Positions 49,494 through 57,993 are shown, numbered from the stretch's first letter. The stretch is DNA of 64,000 bases from CAVPKN01 sp964588495 (GCA_964588495.1 CAZPPS010000003.1:67371-131370), one strand, 5' to 3'. Made by a program: numbers and translations. Notes: generated from the letters alone by a model not told the origin.

Positions 49494-50879
49494 TTAACAA
49501 ATAACCGTTTTTTCCTTGATTGCCCGCTTGAAGGACTTTGCCAGAAAAATCGCCACGATTAGCCAGAGGCCGAGGAGTGGGAAACAGAGAACTCCGCTCA
49601 GCATTAAGTAGTGAGCCCTTCCAGCAAGTGTTCCAAATAAGCCTTGTAAAGGGGCAAGGGTCATATTAAACATAGAGCCTGCCTGTTTAGAAAGCCTTGA
49701 GCCAAACGTCTCTATCCAGCTTCCTGCTTTAAATTTCACGTCGGCAGTGGTTGGGATATAGAGCTGTTTTAAAGCGGGGCCATTCAACGCATAGTTAATG
49801 GCTTTTGAGCCCACCATCAGAACAAACAGGAAATTCAATGAATGGAGGCTTAAAAAACCTGTCAGTGCTATTGCCACAATAATGGGCATTGCTGCCAAGG
49901 CAACGCCAATCCCTAAGAAACGGGTGACATTGCTGATGCCGAGCAGCAAGCATAAAAGGGAGACAATGTTAACGCTTGAGCCGTAGATGCTCAAATAGTT
50001 AGTTAAAGCAACGCCTGAGTATTCCACGCTTGCGGCGATTTTGAAATTGAAATCAAAAATCGTGATGACCACTTCGTAGATAAAGTTAGCCGCAAAGATT
50101 CCCAAAAGGTACTTATTTTTGAGCAAAAGCTTCAATCCTTCTAAAAAGCCAGGCTCCTGCTTCTCTTCTTCCGATTTTTCATTTTTTCCGTGGAAAGCTT
50201 GGAGCAGTTCTTTAGGAGTCGCCCTTAAAAAGTAGCGGACGAGGGGGATGATCAATAAGATCAATAGACCCAGAATCATCATCGACAAGGCATCTGTTTT
50301 AAGCCCCAGGCGGTGCGGCAATCCACCAATGCTATAAGGGAAAATAATTCCGCCCAGCTGCCCGATAGCTACGACTAAGGGGAAGCCCCGTTTTGCAGAA
50401 ATGGGCTCTGTTGTATTGGCAGAAAACGCCCAAAAAAGGGCCACAACCAAAGAGCCAAAGCTTTCTACAAAGATATACCAGATATATCCTAAAACCTTTG
50501 TTCCAAGGGAAAAATGATCAGCCGAGCCTTGAACAAGCCACATCAGAGCACTAAAAAACAAGACAGAGAGGCCATAAAATGTGGGCAGAAGAATTAACAT
50601 TTTTTCTTTAGACGTTCTTTCCAGCAATTTCGTATAAAACATCACAAGAGGCAAAAGAGCTAAGACTGAAATTGTTTTGGCAAAAGGGAGCTGCAGCTTG
50701 CCAGCGAGTTGAATAAAGATCGCGTCTTTTAAGGGACGCAGCGTCCAATAAACGCCAATAATCAGGGCAAAAATTGCTCCCATTCTAAGAAATTTTTTAA
50801 ATTCTTCCCGTTCGAAATTCCCAAAGTTAAAGCGACACATCCATTGGAAAAATCGGAGTATCCCGTTCGTTTTATCCAT
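49494..50879 (-). CDS. Nucleotide transporter, TLC ATP/ADP translocase family
   Basis: 461 residues from ATG 50879 (GGAGGT then GGAATTT upstream). 11-12 membrane segments. Family marks: GVYWTLRPLKDAIFIQLAG near 40, MFYTKLLERTSKEK, FVESFGSLVVALFWAFSANTTEP, and YALNGPALKQLYIPTTADVKFKAGSWIETFGSR near the end. These carriers import host ATP in exchange for ADP, or import other nucleotides, in obligate intracellular bacteria and plastids. Several paralogues with different substrates exist in environmental chlamydiae; which this is cannot be told. Divergent from a LysR gene. Confidence 0.92.
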   Translation of the reverse strand: MDKTNGILRFFQWMCRFNFGNFEREEFKKFLRMGAIFALIIGVYWTLRPLKDAIFIQLAGKLQLPFAKTISVLALLPLVMFYTKLLERTSKEKMLILLPTFYGLSVLFFSALMWLVQGSADHFSLGTKVLGYIWYIFVESFGSLVVALFWAFSANTTEPISAKRGFPLVVAIGQLGGIIFPYSIGGLPHRLGLKTDALSMMILGLLILLIIPLVRYFLRATPKELLQAFHGKNEKSEEEKQEPGFLEGLKLLLKNKYLLGIFAANFIYEVVITIFDFNFKIAASVEYSGVALTNYLSIYGSSVNIVSLLCLLLGISNVTRFLGIGVALAAMPIIVAIALTGFLSLHSLNFLFVLMVGSKAINYALNGPALKQLYIPTTADVKFKAGSWIETFGSRLSKQAGSMFNMTLAPLQGLFGTLAGRAHYLMLSGVLCFPLLGLWLIVAIFLAKSFKRAIKEKTVIC

Positions 50880-50992
50880 AAATTCCACCTCCATGTGGTA
50901 AAATCCAGCATAATCGCTTTGTTTTTATTTGGATTGTCGATATATTTGATTTTTAATATCGAAAAAATCGATTTGAGGAATGCAGTTTGGTT

Positions 50993-51859
50993 ATGAAAGA
51001 ATCAGCGCAATTTGAGGAAGAACTCTTGCAAAAGATCGAAAGCTCTTTGAAAAACTTGCGCATTGCTGATGTTGAAATTTTTATAACTGCTGCCCACACC
51101 AAAAACCTCGGAAAATCGGCAGTCTTTCACCATTTGAGCCAAAGCGCTGCCAGCACTGCGATTCAACGTGTCGAATCAGCTTTTGGCATTTCCCTATGTA
51201 CCCACGAAAAACGGCAATTCCGACTCACACGGGAAGGTCAAATTTTGTTCCCCCGTATCGAAAATTGGGTTAAACAGCTCCGCGATCTGATTGTTTCCAA
51301 AGATCAAATCCCCATCCGCCTTGTCACCACCCATTCGCTTGCCCAAATTGCGGTTCCTCCATTACTTGCCTTTGAAAACATTGAATTTAAACACATGCGT
51401 CCCGATCAGTCCTACGCCGCTATTTTGCAAGGGGAAGCCGATATCGCCCTGGTTTTGGATAACGCCCCCTGGAAAGGAGTGGTAGCCGCTGAAATTGGAA
51501 GGGGCGATTTTCAGCTCTATTCCAAAGAAAAAGAAATCTCCATGAAACCTGTCTTATTGCCAGAAGATCAAATGGAGGTTTTGTCACTTCAACAAAGCTG
51601 GCTTCAAGCACATGGGTATTCAATCCCTGTCAAATCCCGCATCCCGAGCTGGTCGTTGATTGCCAACATCTGTTCAAACTCCTCAGAGGTAGGCTTCCTC
51701 CCCGATTTTTTGGGCAAAAAACTCGGCCTCCACCCCGTCCTTTGGCAGCCCGCGACGTCACAATACCGCGTTCTTGCCATCTACCGAAGCGCGGGCAAGC
51801 ACTTACAGGAACGCTTTGACTACCTTCTCCCCGAATTGCGCCGCGTGTTTACTCTTTGA
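50993..51859 (+). CDS. LysR-family transcriptional regulator
   Basis: 288 residues. N-terminal winged HTH at about 24-85 (VEIFITAAHTKNLGKSAVFHHLSQSAASTAIQRVE), then a shortened type 2 periplasmic-binding effector domain (EADIALVLDNAP, PSWSLIANICSNSSEVGFLPDFLG). ATG 50993 or TTG 50987 (better spaced to GAGGA). LysR proteins commonly control a divergent neighbour, here the nucleotide transporter; the 113-bp gap would hold the shared operator. The DNA-binding helix keeps the typical SQSAASTAIQRVE. LysR proteins are rare in Chlamydia itself. Confidence 0.85.
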   Translation: MKESAQFEEELLQKIESSLKNLRIADVEIFITAAHTKNLGKSAVFHHLSQSAASTAIQRVESAFGISLCTHEKRQFRLTREGQILFPRIENWVKQLRDLIVSKDQIPIRLVTTHSLAQIAVPPLLAFENIEFKHMRPDQSYAAILQGEADIALVLDNAPWKGVVAAEIGRGDFQLYSKEKEISMKPVLLPEDQMEVLSLQQSWLQAHGYSIPVKSRIPSWSLIANICSNSSEVGFLPDFLGKKLGLHPVLWQPATSQYRVLAIYRSAGKHLQERFDYLLPELRRVFTL

Positions 51860-51917
51860 AAAAAAGTGCAATAAATGACTGATTCCTAGATACTATCTTG
51901 AAAAAAAGGATCATTTT

Positions 51918-52649
51918 ATGAGCGAATCTGTTTCTGCCTATTCTTTATTTAAAGTTTCATATCAAAGCAGCCTGGTTGATAAACCCGAAAATGCAAAGAT
52001 CACTTGCCTGCACGATTTACCAGGAATGATCGGCAAGGATCTCAAGCTTAAAAATGCAAATCTGATTGATGAAATCAAAAGAAGTAATCCTGAAAGCAAA
52101 GTGGTTGTCCTGGTTGAAAATGTCAAAAGTTTTGTGGCAGTCCACCAAAAACAACATCAACAAACCTTTTACTGCCATGAAGAGCTGGAAGTGATCGGTT
52201 GGGATTTGGGAGCTGCCTATGAATATGTCGATCTTTCTGAAGAAAATCGGGAGCTCTTTAAAAATTGCATGAGTCACTTTGATGAAGATCATCTCGCACT
52301 ATTGGACATCGACCTGGATAATCCCAAAGAAACATTGAAATCGAACGAATGGACAGAAAGACAAGCTCAAGGCCAAAAACATCTAACACTTTGTCTTGAG
52401 AAAAACATCATCAATCTTGCTGAAAAAGACTGCAAAGCAAAGACCTCTATGCGGCTTGAAAAAATGATCGAAACCATTCAGACAGCTTTGAAGGCTTATG
52501 ACAAAATCATCATCATCACGAATTGCCCCTTTCCAGTGATTCACATAGATCCTATGACAAGCATTAGATCTGGAACAGGTTATGAGTTTTTGCGCCAGCA
52601 GTCTACGGTCCAATTAAATCACAACGGCGTCAAACTTTATGGCGTGTAA
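51918..52649 (+). CDS. Hypothetical protein
   Basis: 243 residues, not recognised. Good ribosome site (AAAGGA), no signal peptide or membrane segment. Mixed alpha/beta composition with VVVLVENVKSFVAVH and IIIITNCPFPVIHIDP as likely buried strands and acidic stretches between. Nothing around it suggests a function. Confidence 0.65.
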   Translation: MSESVSAYSLFKVSYQSSLVDKPENAKITCLHDLPGMIGKDLKLKNANLIDEIKRSNPESKVVVLVENVKSFVAVHQKQHQQTFYCHEELEVIGWDLGAAYEYVDLSEENRELFKNCMSHFDEDHLALLDIDLDNPKETLKSNEWTERQAQGQKHLTLCLEKNIINLAEKDCKAKTSMRLEKMIETIQTALKAYDKIIIITNCPFPVIHIDPMTSIRSGTGYEFLRQQSTVQLNHNGVKLYGV

Positions 52650-52668
52650 GCGCGCCTTGGAACTCCAT

Positions 52669-52965
52669 TTAATCTGAACTCTGGCGACTTTCTTGCTTTG
52701 CCTCAATTTTTTCTATAAAATTGTCTGCAGAGACAAAATAGAATGCTTTCCCTTTTTTAATGGATTTGAGCCATTTTTTTTCGACAAGATCTCGCAAATC
52801 CTGTCTTGCTGTTTGATAAGCCAACTTATTAAGCCTTTGATGCGCTTTGATCGTGAGGACATCCTGGGGATTTGATAATAAATGCTGTATAATTTGCGTC
52901 TGACGTAAATCTAACTCAGGATGCTCAATAAGATCGTTGCGAAAAGTGCTGTTCGGCTTTTTCAA
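52669..52965 (-). pseudogene. Winged-helix remnant of a Fic family protein
   Basis: The 98-codon frame (TTG start 52965) resembles the C-terminal wHTH of bacterial Fic proteins: HPELDLRQTQIIQHLLSNPQDVLTIKAHQ...YQTARQDLRDLVEKKWL. The Fic catalytic domain (HPFxxGNGR) is absent upstream. Another frame just upstream (about 52935-53005) reads YFFKDPEIQGLIEKAEQHF, protein-like, implying a frameshift near 52940. Tandem palindromes upstream could be operators, so a small free regulator is an alternative to pseudogene. Confidence 0.55.
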
Positions 52966-53023
52966 TAAGACCCTGGATTTCAGGATCTTTAAAAAAATAG
53001 AAAATCTTATGATCTACTAAAAT

Positions 53024-53048
53024 GTACTAATTTATGACAAATTAGTAC
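53024..53048. promoter_or_regulatory. Palindromic operator-like site 1
   Basis: GTACTAATTT-ATGAC-AAATTAGTAC, perfect 10-bp arms. Shares its core with site 2, 12 bases away. Lies upstream of the minus-strand wHTH frame. Confidence 0.5.
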
Positions 53049-53060
53049 GTTTTTCTCCTT

Positions 53061-53091
53061 AATCTACTAATTTGTCACAAATTGGTAGATT
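53061..53091. promoter_or_regulatory. Palindromic operator-like site 2
   Basis: AATCTACTAATTTG and CAAATTGGTAGATT arms with a 3-base centre and one mismatch. Common core with site 1 is ACTAATTT...AAATT.GTA. Confidence 0.5.
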
Positions 53092-53160
53092 TTGACAGGA
53101 TCAGAACTTGGCAAATGATCCCTTAGCGGTTACTGAAGTAACCCCTTTGAACCTTATTTA

Positions 53161-53325
53161 ACCTGAGTTTTGGGTTATTTTTCCTCGTAATCAGCGGATT
53201 TTTGTGAGGCAAAATCGCAATTTTTTGCGAAGCTCATAGCTGAAAGCGCTATTTGCGAGCAAAAAAGTGCGATTTGGGCCACAAAAATCCCTGAGGATGA
53301 GGAAAAAGAACCCTAAAAATCAGGT
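53161..53325 (-). mobile_element. Family A palindromic element (MITE-like), copy 4, with a partial tandem end
   Basis: 165 bp, same orientation as copy 3. The right terminus is mutated (AAATCAGGT). Left flank TATTTA recurs on the right if one T was lost at the boundary. A further left-end fragment (ACCTGAGTTTTAGGG) follows at 53331-53351 and reaches the stop codon of the antiporter gene. Confidence 0.75.
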
Positions 53326-53345
53326 ATTTAACCTGAGTTTTAGGG

Positions 53346-54902
53346 TTATTTGAGCTGGGCGCGGGTGATGTGGGTTTCTGCCACATCTAGTTCATGTTCT
53401 AGCTTGCGGAAGAGTCTGTCGTCGATGGTTTGTTTTTCCCACATGTTGAGAAGAGCATCCCTTTGGGATTTAAAGACTTTAATTCTGGCAGATTCTAAAG
53501 CAGACATTTTCTTCAGGTGGGAGCTTGAAATTTCGTAGATAAAGCGCTGGATTTTGAAATAGCGGTTTAAAAAGGTGAACTCTTTTTCAGAGATGCTTCC
53601 CTTTAGGTGAAGTTTGCGCAGCTTTTCTTCTGCCACATGGATGAGCTCTTTTCTTGCCTGATGTGCCATTTGATGATCCTCATGCTCTTCGATTTTCAAG
53701 AGGCGGATCAGAAAGGATAGGGTGGAGCTTGGCAACAGAAGAGTCAGCAAAATCACCACGAAGGTCATAAATATGACAGCGTCCCTCCCCTCCATCAATG
53801 GAAGAGCAAGAGCTGCCGTTAAGGAGACAATCCCCCGCATTCCTGACCAGCCGATGATGGCCGCTTCCCGCAAAATTTCAGGACAAAGTGTATCTCTTTT
53901 TGACATGCTGCGTGCTTTAATGTAGGCAATACCTGCTCTGGTATAAACCCAAATCAACCGGATGATGATAAGAGCCAAGGTAAAAAGGGCTCCATAGAGG
54001 GTATACTGCACCGTTTGGTGGATATCTCTTGTGATGGCAAACTCTCTGAGTTGGATGCCGATCAGGATAAAGACAAAACAGTTTAAGAGAATATTGTAGA
54101 TATCCCAAAAAGAAAATCCAAAAATACGCCTCAATGAGGAGTGGTGTTTGGCAAGGATGCGGGCTCCAATCAGGCCGTTAACAACCACTGCCAGAACACC
54201 TGAGACCTGCAAAAGATCCGCTATGCGATAAGTTACGTAAGGGATGGAGAAAGAAAAAAGAACTGCCACAACAGGGCTCAAATACTTTCTCGAGAAATTT
54301 TGTAAGAGTAAGCCTAGGATAAGCCCTACAACAATGCCACCTGCAACTGTTTTGACAAACTCAACGCTTGCCGTGTTTAGAGAAAATGTTCCTGACAGAA
54401 GTGCCACAACTGCCATTTTATACAGGACAAGCGCCGAGGCATCATTGACAAGGCTCTCCCCTTCAATAATGGCAACCACACGGGGCTTTACAGCAAATCG
54501 GCTCATAATCGCAGTGGCAGCCACCGCATCTGGAGGAGAAATGATCGCTCCAAAAGCAAAGCCCAAAGCCCAGGGAGCATCGGGAAAAATCCACTTGAAA
54601 ATCACACCAATAACAAGGGTTGTCAAAAAAACAAGCCCTAAAGCTAGCGAGAAGATCTCTTTCCAATTTCTGGTGAATTCCCGAAACGCAATGCCAAACG
54701 CTGCGTAGTACAAAATCGGCGGCAGAAATACCACAAGCATCAAATTGGGATCAAAAGAGATCGATTCAATCCCAGGAATAAAGCCGATCATAGCACCGGC
54801 AACAACCAGAGCTACGGGATAGGGAATATGGAGTTTTTGAGCAATACCCACCAGCACCGTTGCCAGAAAAATCAATAGGATCAGAATGTGGAAAGTGGCC
54901 AT
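53346..54902 (-). CDS. Monovalent cation:proton antiporter, CPA1 (NhaP-like)
   Basis: 518 residues from ATG 54902; ATG 54929 is also possible and neither has ideal ribosome-site spacing. About 12 membrane segments with the CPA1 core: VVFLPPILYYAAFGIAF, ISPPDAVAATAI, GESLVNDASALVLYK (ND pair) and GWSGMRGIVSLTAALALP. A hydrophilic C-terminal tail (about 90 residues) follows, rich in charged helices. Exchanges Na+ or K+ for protons at the inner membrane. Its stop overlaps the family A fragment. Confidence 0.9.
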   Translation of the reverse strand: MATFHILILLIFLATVLVGIAQKLHIPYPVALVVAGAMIGFIPGIESISFDPNLMLVVFLPPILYYAAFGIAFREFTRNWKEIFSLALGLVFLTTLVIGVIFKWIFPDAPWALGFAFGAIISPPDAVAATAIMSRFAVKPRVVAIIEGESLVNDASALVLYKMAVVALLSGTFSLNTASVEFVKTVAGGIVVGLILGLLLQNFSRKYLSPVVAVLFSFSIPYVTYRIADLLQVSGVLAVVVNGLIGARILAKHHSSLRRIFGFSFWDIYNILLNCFVFILIGIQLREFAITRDIHQTVQYTLYGALFTLALIIIRLIWVYTRAGIAYIKARSMSKRDTLCPEILREAAIIGWSGMRGIVSLTAALALPLMEGRDAVIFMTFVVILLTLLLPSSTLSFLIRLLKIEEHEDHQMAHQARKELIHVAEEKLRKLHLKGSISEKEFTFLNRYFKIQRFIYEISSSHLKKMSALESARIKVFKSQRDALLNMWEKQTIDDRLFRKLEHELDVAETHITRAQLK

Positions 54903-54982
54903 TTCCTGGTTGTAATATTTACTTGTCATTTTTTTCAAAAAATTGTTTTTATTCGCTTAAACAATTCCAAAAGGAAATAAGT

Positions 54983-55369
54983 ATGAAAATGAGAACTTTA
55001 TCCCTGATAATTTTGGCCTGCGGCCTCTTTCAGACTCCGTTGATGGCTGCCACGCCTACAGCATCTGAACCTACTATGCAAACAAATCCGGACGGAAGCC
55101 AGACTCTGCAACGTACGGATGGAACTTCTGTCCAAATCAAAGCCGACGGGACAAAAATTATTCAGGATGTAGACGGCACTCTCATCCAAGTCAATCCAGA
55201 TGGCAGCAAACTGATTAAAAAAGTCGACGGGACAACCATTCAAGTCAAAGTGGATGGCACTAAAATCATTCAGAATATCGACGGCTCCACTGTTCAAATC
55301 AATCCCGACGGATCCAAGAAAATCAAAAAAGCCGACGGCACTGAGATCAACGTCAAGTCAGGTTCTTAA
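54983..55369 (+). CDS. Exported DGT-repeat protein (TCP10/CPAP G-box-like repeats)
   Basis: 128 residues from ATG 54983 (AAGGAA six bases upstream). Signal peptide ends at PLMAA. From residue 33 the mature chain is about ten nine-residue units of the type xxIxxDGTx / xxVNPDGSK, alternating DGT and PDGS. Every second unit is more alike (18-residue period: IIQDVDGTLIQVNPDGSK). The pattern resembles the TCP10_C/G-box domain of CPAP centriolar proteins, an elongated single beta sheet, also found in some bacteria. No enzymatic residues. Divergent from the antiporter. Confidence 0.75.
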   Translation: MKMRTLSLIILACGLFQTPLMAATPTASEPTMQTNPDGSQTLQRTDGTSVQIKADGTKIIQDVDGTLIQVNPDGSKLIKKVDGTTIQVKVDGTKIIQNIDGSTVQINPDGSKKIKKADGTEINVKSGS

Positions 55370-56646
55370 CTTTTGCTTTGACTAAGCATTTTTTTGCGCT
55401 GAAGGAAGTAGAAAGGAAGGGCGCAGACGAGTGCTCCACAGCCAAGAGTGAGCTCATAGACGCTTGTATGGAAAAGAAGCCAGCCGATCCCTGTCAAACC
55501 AAAGATGGGGATCGCTTTTTTCCAGGGTTTGTTGAAGGGCTTGAAAGTTCCCCTCCGATCAAAGGTATAGAGGGCAAGGCAGACAGCCACATACTGGGCA
55601 AAGCGGGAGATCACGCTGATAATTACAAGCTGCTCAAAGGTCCCGGAGACTGCAAGAGCGCAGGTGATAACCGCGGTTACAATCACCGATCGATGAGGCG
55701 ATCCATAAGCATTGATCTTATCGAAATAGCGGGGAATGATTTGATCACGCGCTAAAGCCAGCCCTATTCGGGGAATGATAAAAGAGGTGACAATTGTCAC
55801 TCCCCCAATTGCCACTAAAACGGCAATGGCCACAAAAAGCTGTGTATGGGCTCCAAAAAGGACCTGGGCAATATCTGCAAAAGGAGTCTCACTTTCGCTA
55901 AGCTGAGGACCTAAAAGTCCCATGCAAAGCAGATGGGCGAGCAAATAGACAAAAGCAGAGATTGCTAAAGCCACCATCATGGCAATCGGGACATTTTTTT
56001 GAGGATTTTTCATTTCAGAGGCTGCAATTGTCAGCGTCTCAAAACCTGTGAGGGCAAAGAAGATCAAAAGCGCCCCAGAGCCTGCTGCATGTGAATCAAA
56101 GCTAATCGCTTGAAAATCAAATAAATGAGCGGGCTCGATAAAGAAAAAGCCCAAGAAAATCAAACCCAACAAAGGCAATAATTTAGCAAGCGTCACCAAG
56201 TTATTGAGCGATTGAAAAGCGCGGACGCTAAACAAATTCACGCTCGCAAGGGATAAGATAAAAGCGCAGATTCCGATTTGTTTGTAGGGAGCGGTCAAGA
56301 CTACGGGAAAAATACTCCCCAAAGCGGTAAAAAAGCCGGCAGCTAGCGCCCCATAAGCGAGCATCCCAGAGACCAAGCGCATGATGCCAATCTCAAAGCC
56401 AATAAATTGCCCAAAGGCCTCTCTTACATAGACATAGCCTCCCCCATTTTGCTGAAAAACAGCGGCACACTTGGAAAAGCACCAGGCAATTGCCAAAACA
56501 ATCAAAGAGACAAGCACATAAATGAAGCTTCCCCAGGCGCCTGTCAAAAGATAGAGCTTTCCGGGAAGAAGGAAAAGTCCTGCCCCAATGGTGCCATTAA
56601 GACACATCAAGATCATACTGGGGAGACCCATCCTTTTCATTTGCAT
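55366..56646 (-). CDS. APC-family amino acid permease
   Basis: 426 residues, 12 membrane segments. Start GLPSMILMCLNGTIGAGLFLLPGKLY has the APC GxGIF-like TM1 break; FFALTGFETLTIAASEMKNPQKNVP is the TM6 signature. The closest named group is YjeH/ArcD-AdiC-like; substrate unknown. It overlaps the upstream glutamine-amidotransferase gene by ten bases, so the pair is an operon. Confidence 0.88.
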   Translation of the reverse strand: MQMKRMGLPSMILMCLNGTIGAGLFLLPGKLYLLTGAWGSFIYVLVSLIVLAIAWCFSKCAAVFQQNGGGYVYVREAFGQFIGFEIGIMRLVSGMLAYGALAAGFFTALGSIFPVVLTAPYKQIGICAFILSLASVNLFSVRAFQSLNNLVTLAKLLPLLGLIFLGFFFIEPAHLFDFQAISFDSHAAGSGALLIFFALTGFETLTIAASEMKNPQKNVPIAMMVALAISAFVYLLAHLLCMGLLGPQLSESETPFADIAQVLFGAHTQLFVAIAVLVAIGGVTIVTSFIIPRIGLALARDQIIPRYFDKINAYGSPHRSVIVTAVITCALAVSGTFEQLVIISVISRFAQYVAVCLALYTFDRRGTFKPFNKPWKKAIPIFGLTGIGWLLFHTSVYELTLGCGALVCALPFYFLQRKKMLSQSKS

Positions 56647-57374
56647 GGGTTTTCACCTGCGACTTGCACAAAGGCTCTAAATAACTTGAGCATCAACGCA
56701 TCTTCTGCGACCATCAACTCAGGGTGCCACTGCACGCCGAGCACAAAAAGAGGATCGTCTTTTTCGATCCCCTCAATAATCCCATCAGACGCTCTTGCGT
56801 TTACCACAAAACTAGTAGCCAATTTTTTAATTGACTGATGGTGAAAGCTGTTGATTTGTAGCACATCCTGATCAAATATCGCGTGCAATCTAGATTTTTT
56901 TTCTAAAGTCACCGTATGGCTGGCAGAAATTTCTTGGTGAGTATGGTTCAGTCCCTCGGGAAACTCATGGGGAATATCTTGGTAAAGAGAGCCTCCAAAA
57001 GCCACATTTAACACTTGAAGGCCACGGCAAATCCCTAAAATCGGCAATTTTTTGGAGTAGGCATAACGAATCGCCTCAAGCTCACATCTGTCCCGATCTT
57101 TTGAAATTTCCTGAAGCTGAGGATGATGTTCTTCGCCGTAATGGCAAGGATCGACATCCTGCCCCCCCGAGACTAACAGAGCATCTAACGCATCAATCTG
57201 TCTATGAACAGATCCTATATCCTCAACCACGGGAAGCAAAAGAGGGATGCCCCCCGCTTCTTCAATGGCGTGGACATAGTCCCGATTGACGTAGATTCTC
57301 TTTCTTCCCGCTAATACTCCTGTTTCTACAGTTAAAATATTAGCTGAAATTCCAATTACAGGCTTTTTATTCAT
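56637..57374 (-). CDS. Class I glutamine amidotransferase-like hydrolase (PuuD/C26 family)
   Basis: 245 residues. Peptidase C26 type: DALLVSGGQDVDPCHYGEE, nucleophile in LGICRGLQVLNVAFGG (Cys about 116), and His-Glu in VQWHPELM near 220. Family members cleave gamma-glutamyl bonds, for example gamma-Glu-GABA in putrescine breakdown. With an amino-acid permease directly downstream, it may release glutamate and an amine from an imported gamma-glutamyl compound. Confidence 0.9.
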   Translation of the reverse strand: MNKKPVIGISANILTVETGVLAGRKRIYVNRDYVHAIEEAGGIPLLLPVVEDIGSVHRQIDALDALLVSGGQDVDPCHYGEEHHPQLQEISKDRDRCELEAIRYAYSKKLPILGICRGLQVLNVAFGGSLYQDIPHEFPEGLNHTHQEISASHTVTLEKKSRLHAIFDQDVLQINSFHHQSIKKLATSFVVNARASDGIIEGIEKDDPLFVLGVQWHPELMVAEDALMLKLFRAFVQVAGENPCK

Positions 57375-57425
57375 ATAAGTAATATTATACTACAAGAAAG
57401 ACAAGCGGGCTACCAAAAATCTTTA

Positions 57426-57454
57426 TTGTTCCATCTTTTTTGTTTTGTTATAAT
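57426..57454 (+). promoter_or_regulatory. Promoter of the small lysine-rich gene
   Basis: TTGTTC (57426-57431), 17-base spacer, TATAAT (57449-57454), 33 bases before ATG 57487. Confidence 0.6.
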
Positions 57455-57486
57455 GTATCCCATAAACCTTAATTTGAGGGATTCCC

Positions 57487-57600
57487 ATGACAAAAGAGAC
57501 AATCAAGCACCGTAAAGAGCAGAAGAAAAAGCCTGCACTGACAGACAAAGAGCGTAAAGCTAAGAAACAAGAGAAGAAACAGAAGAAGAGCTCTTCTTAA
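57487..57600 (+). CDS. 37-residue lysine-rich peptide
   Basis: ATG 57487 after GAGGG with good spacing and a strong promoter. The product starts MTKETIKHRKEQKKKP and ends KKQEKKQKKSSS: 14 lysines, about half the chain charged, no hydrophobic stretch. It could be a small nucleic-acid or ribosome-binding protein, or a histone-like tail; chlamydial Hc1/Hc2 are different. Function unknown. Confidence 0.6.
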   Translation: MTKETIKHRKEQKKKPALTDKERKAKKQEKKQKKSSS

Positions 57601-57638
57601 GAATTTTTTGAAAAGCTCTCGTGCTAAGGAGAGCTTTC

Positions 57639-57806
57639 CTGGAGTGCGGCGATTCTTCGCCGCCCTTCAATTGTCTAACAATTCGGTATGAATAAAGGGT
57701 TCCCCCCCCCCCGCACTTTTTCCAGCGCCTCCCCGTCTCTGCGCTGAGAATGACTAATGAGCTGATTACCCATTTAAGGGCGGCGAAGAATCGCCGCACT
57801 CCAAGG
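57639..57806. repeat. Family C hairpins, copies 2 and 3, arranged as an inverted pair
   Basis: 57639-57669 (CTGGAGTGCGGCGATTCTTC...) and its reverse complement 57776-57806, 106 bases apart; each arm is itself a hairpin like that at 8828. The spacer holds an 11-C run (57702-57712) and no gene. Confidence 0.7.
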
Positions 57807-57834
57807 AAATGCTTAGCATTAATCCAGTTAGAAA

Positions 57835-57993
57835 CTCACCTTACGCAAAAAATCCCCCTGCGAGAGAAAAAAGAGATGGTAAGATACAAAGATTACGACG
57901 AAGCCCAACTCTAGTTGAGTTGGGTGAGGAGTAATCTGCAGTAGATTGCCGTCTATTTTTTCTCTCGCAGGGGGATTTTTTGCGTAAGGTGAG
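57835..57993. mobile_element. 159-bp inverted-repeat element (family B) with 7-bp target duplication
   Basis: Arms CTCACCTTACGCAAAAAATC... and its complement extend for about 38 bases; a second palindrome CCCAACTC-TAGTT-GAGTTGGG is inside (57904-57924). Flanked by TTAGAAA at 57828-57834 and 57994-58000. Non-coding; only one copy in the window. It completes the gene-free gap 57601-58096. Confidence 0.75.

Noticed and set aside
54983..55369. RTX or hemolysin-type calcium repeat protein
   Set aside because: Units are DGT/PDGS with nine-residue spacing but lack the GGxGxDxUx pattern.
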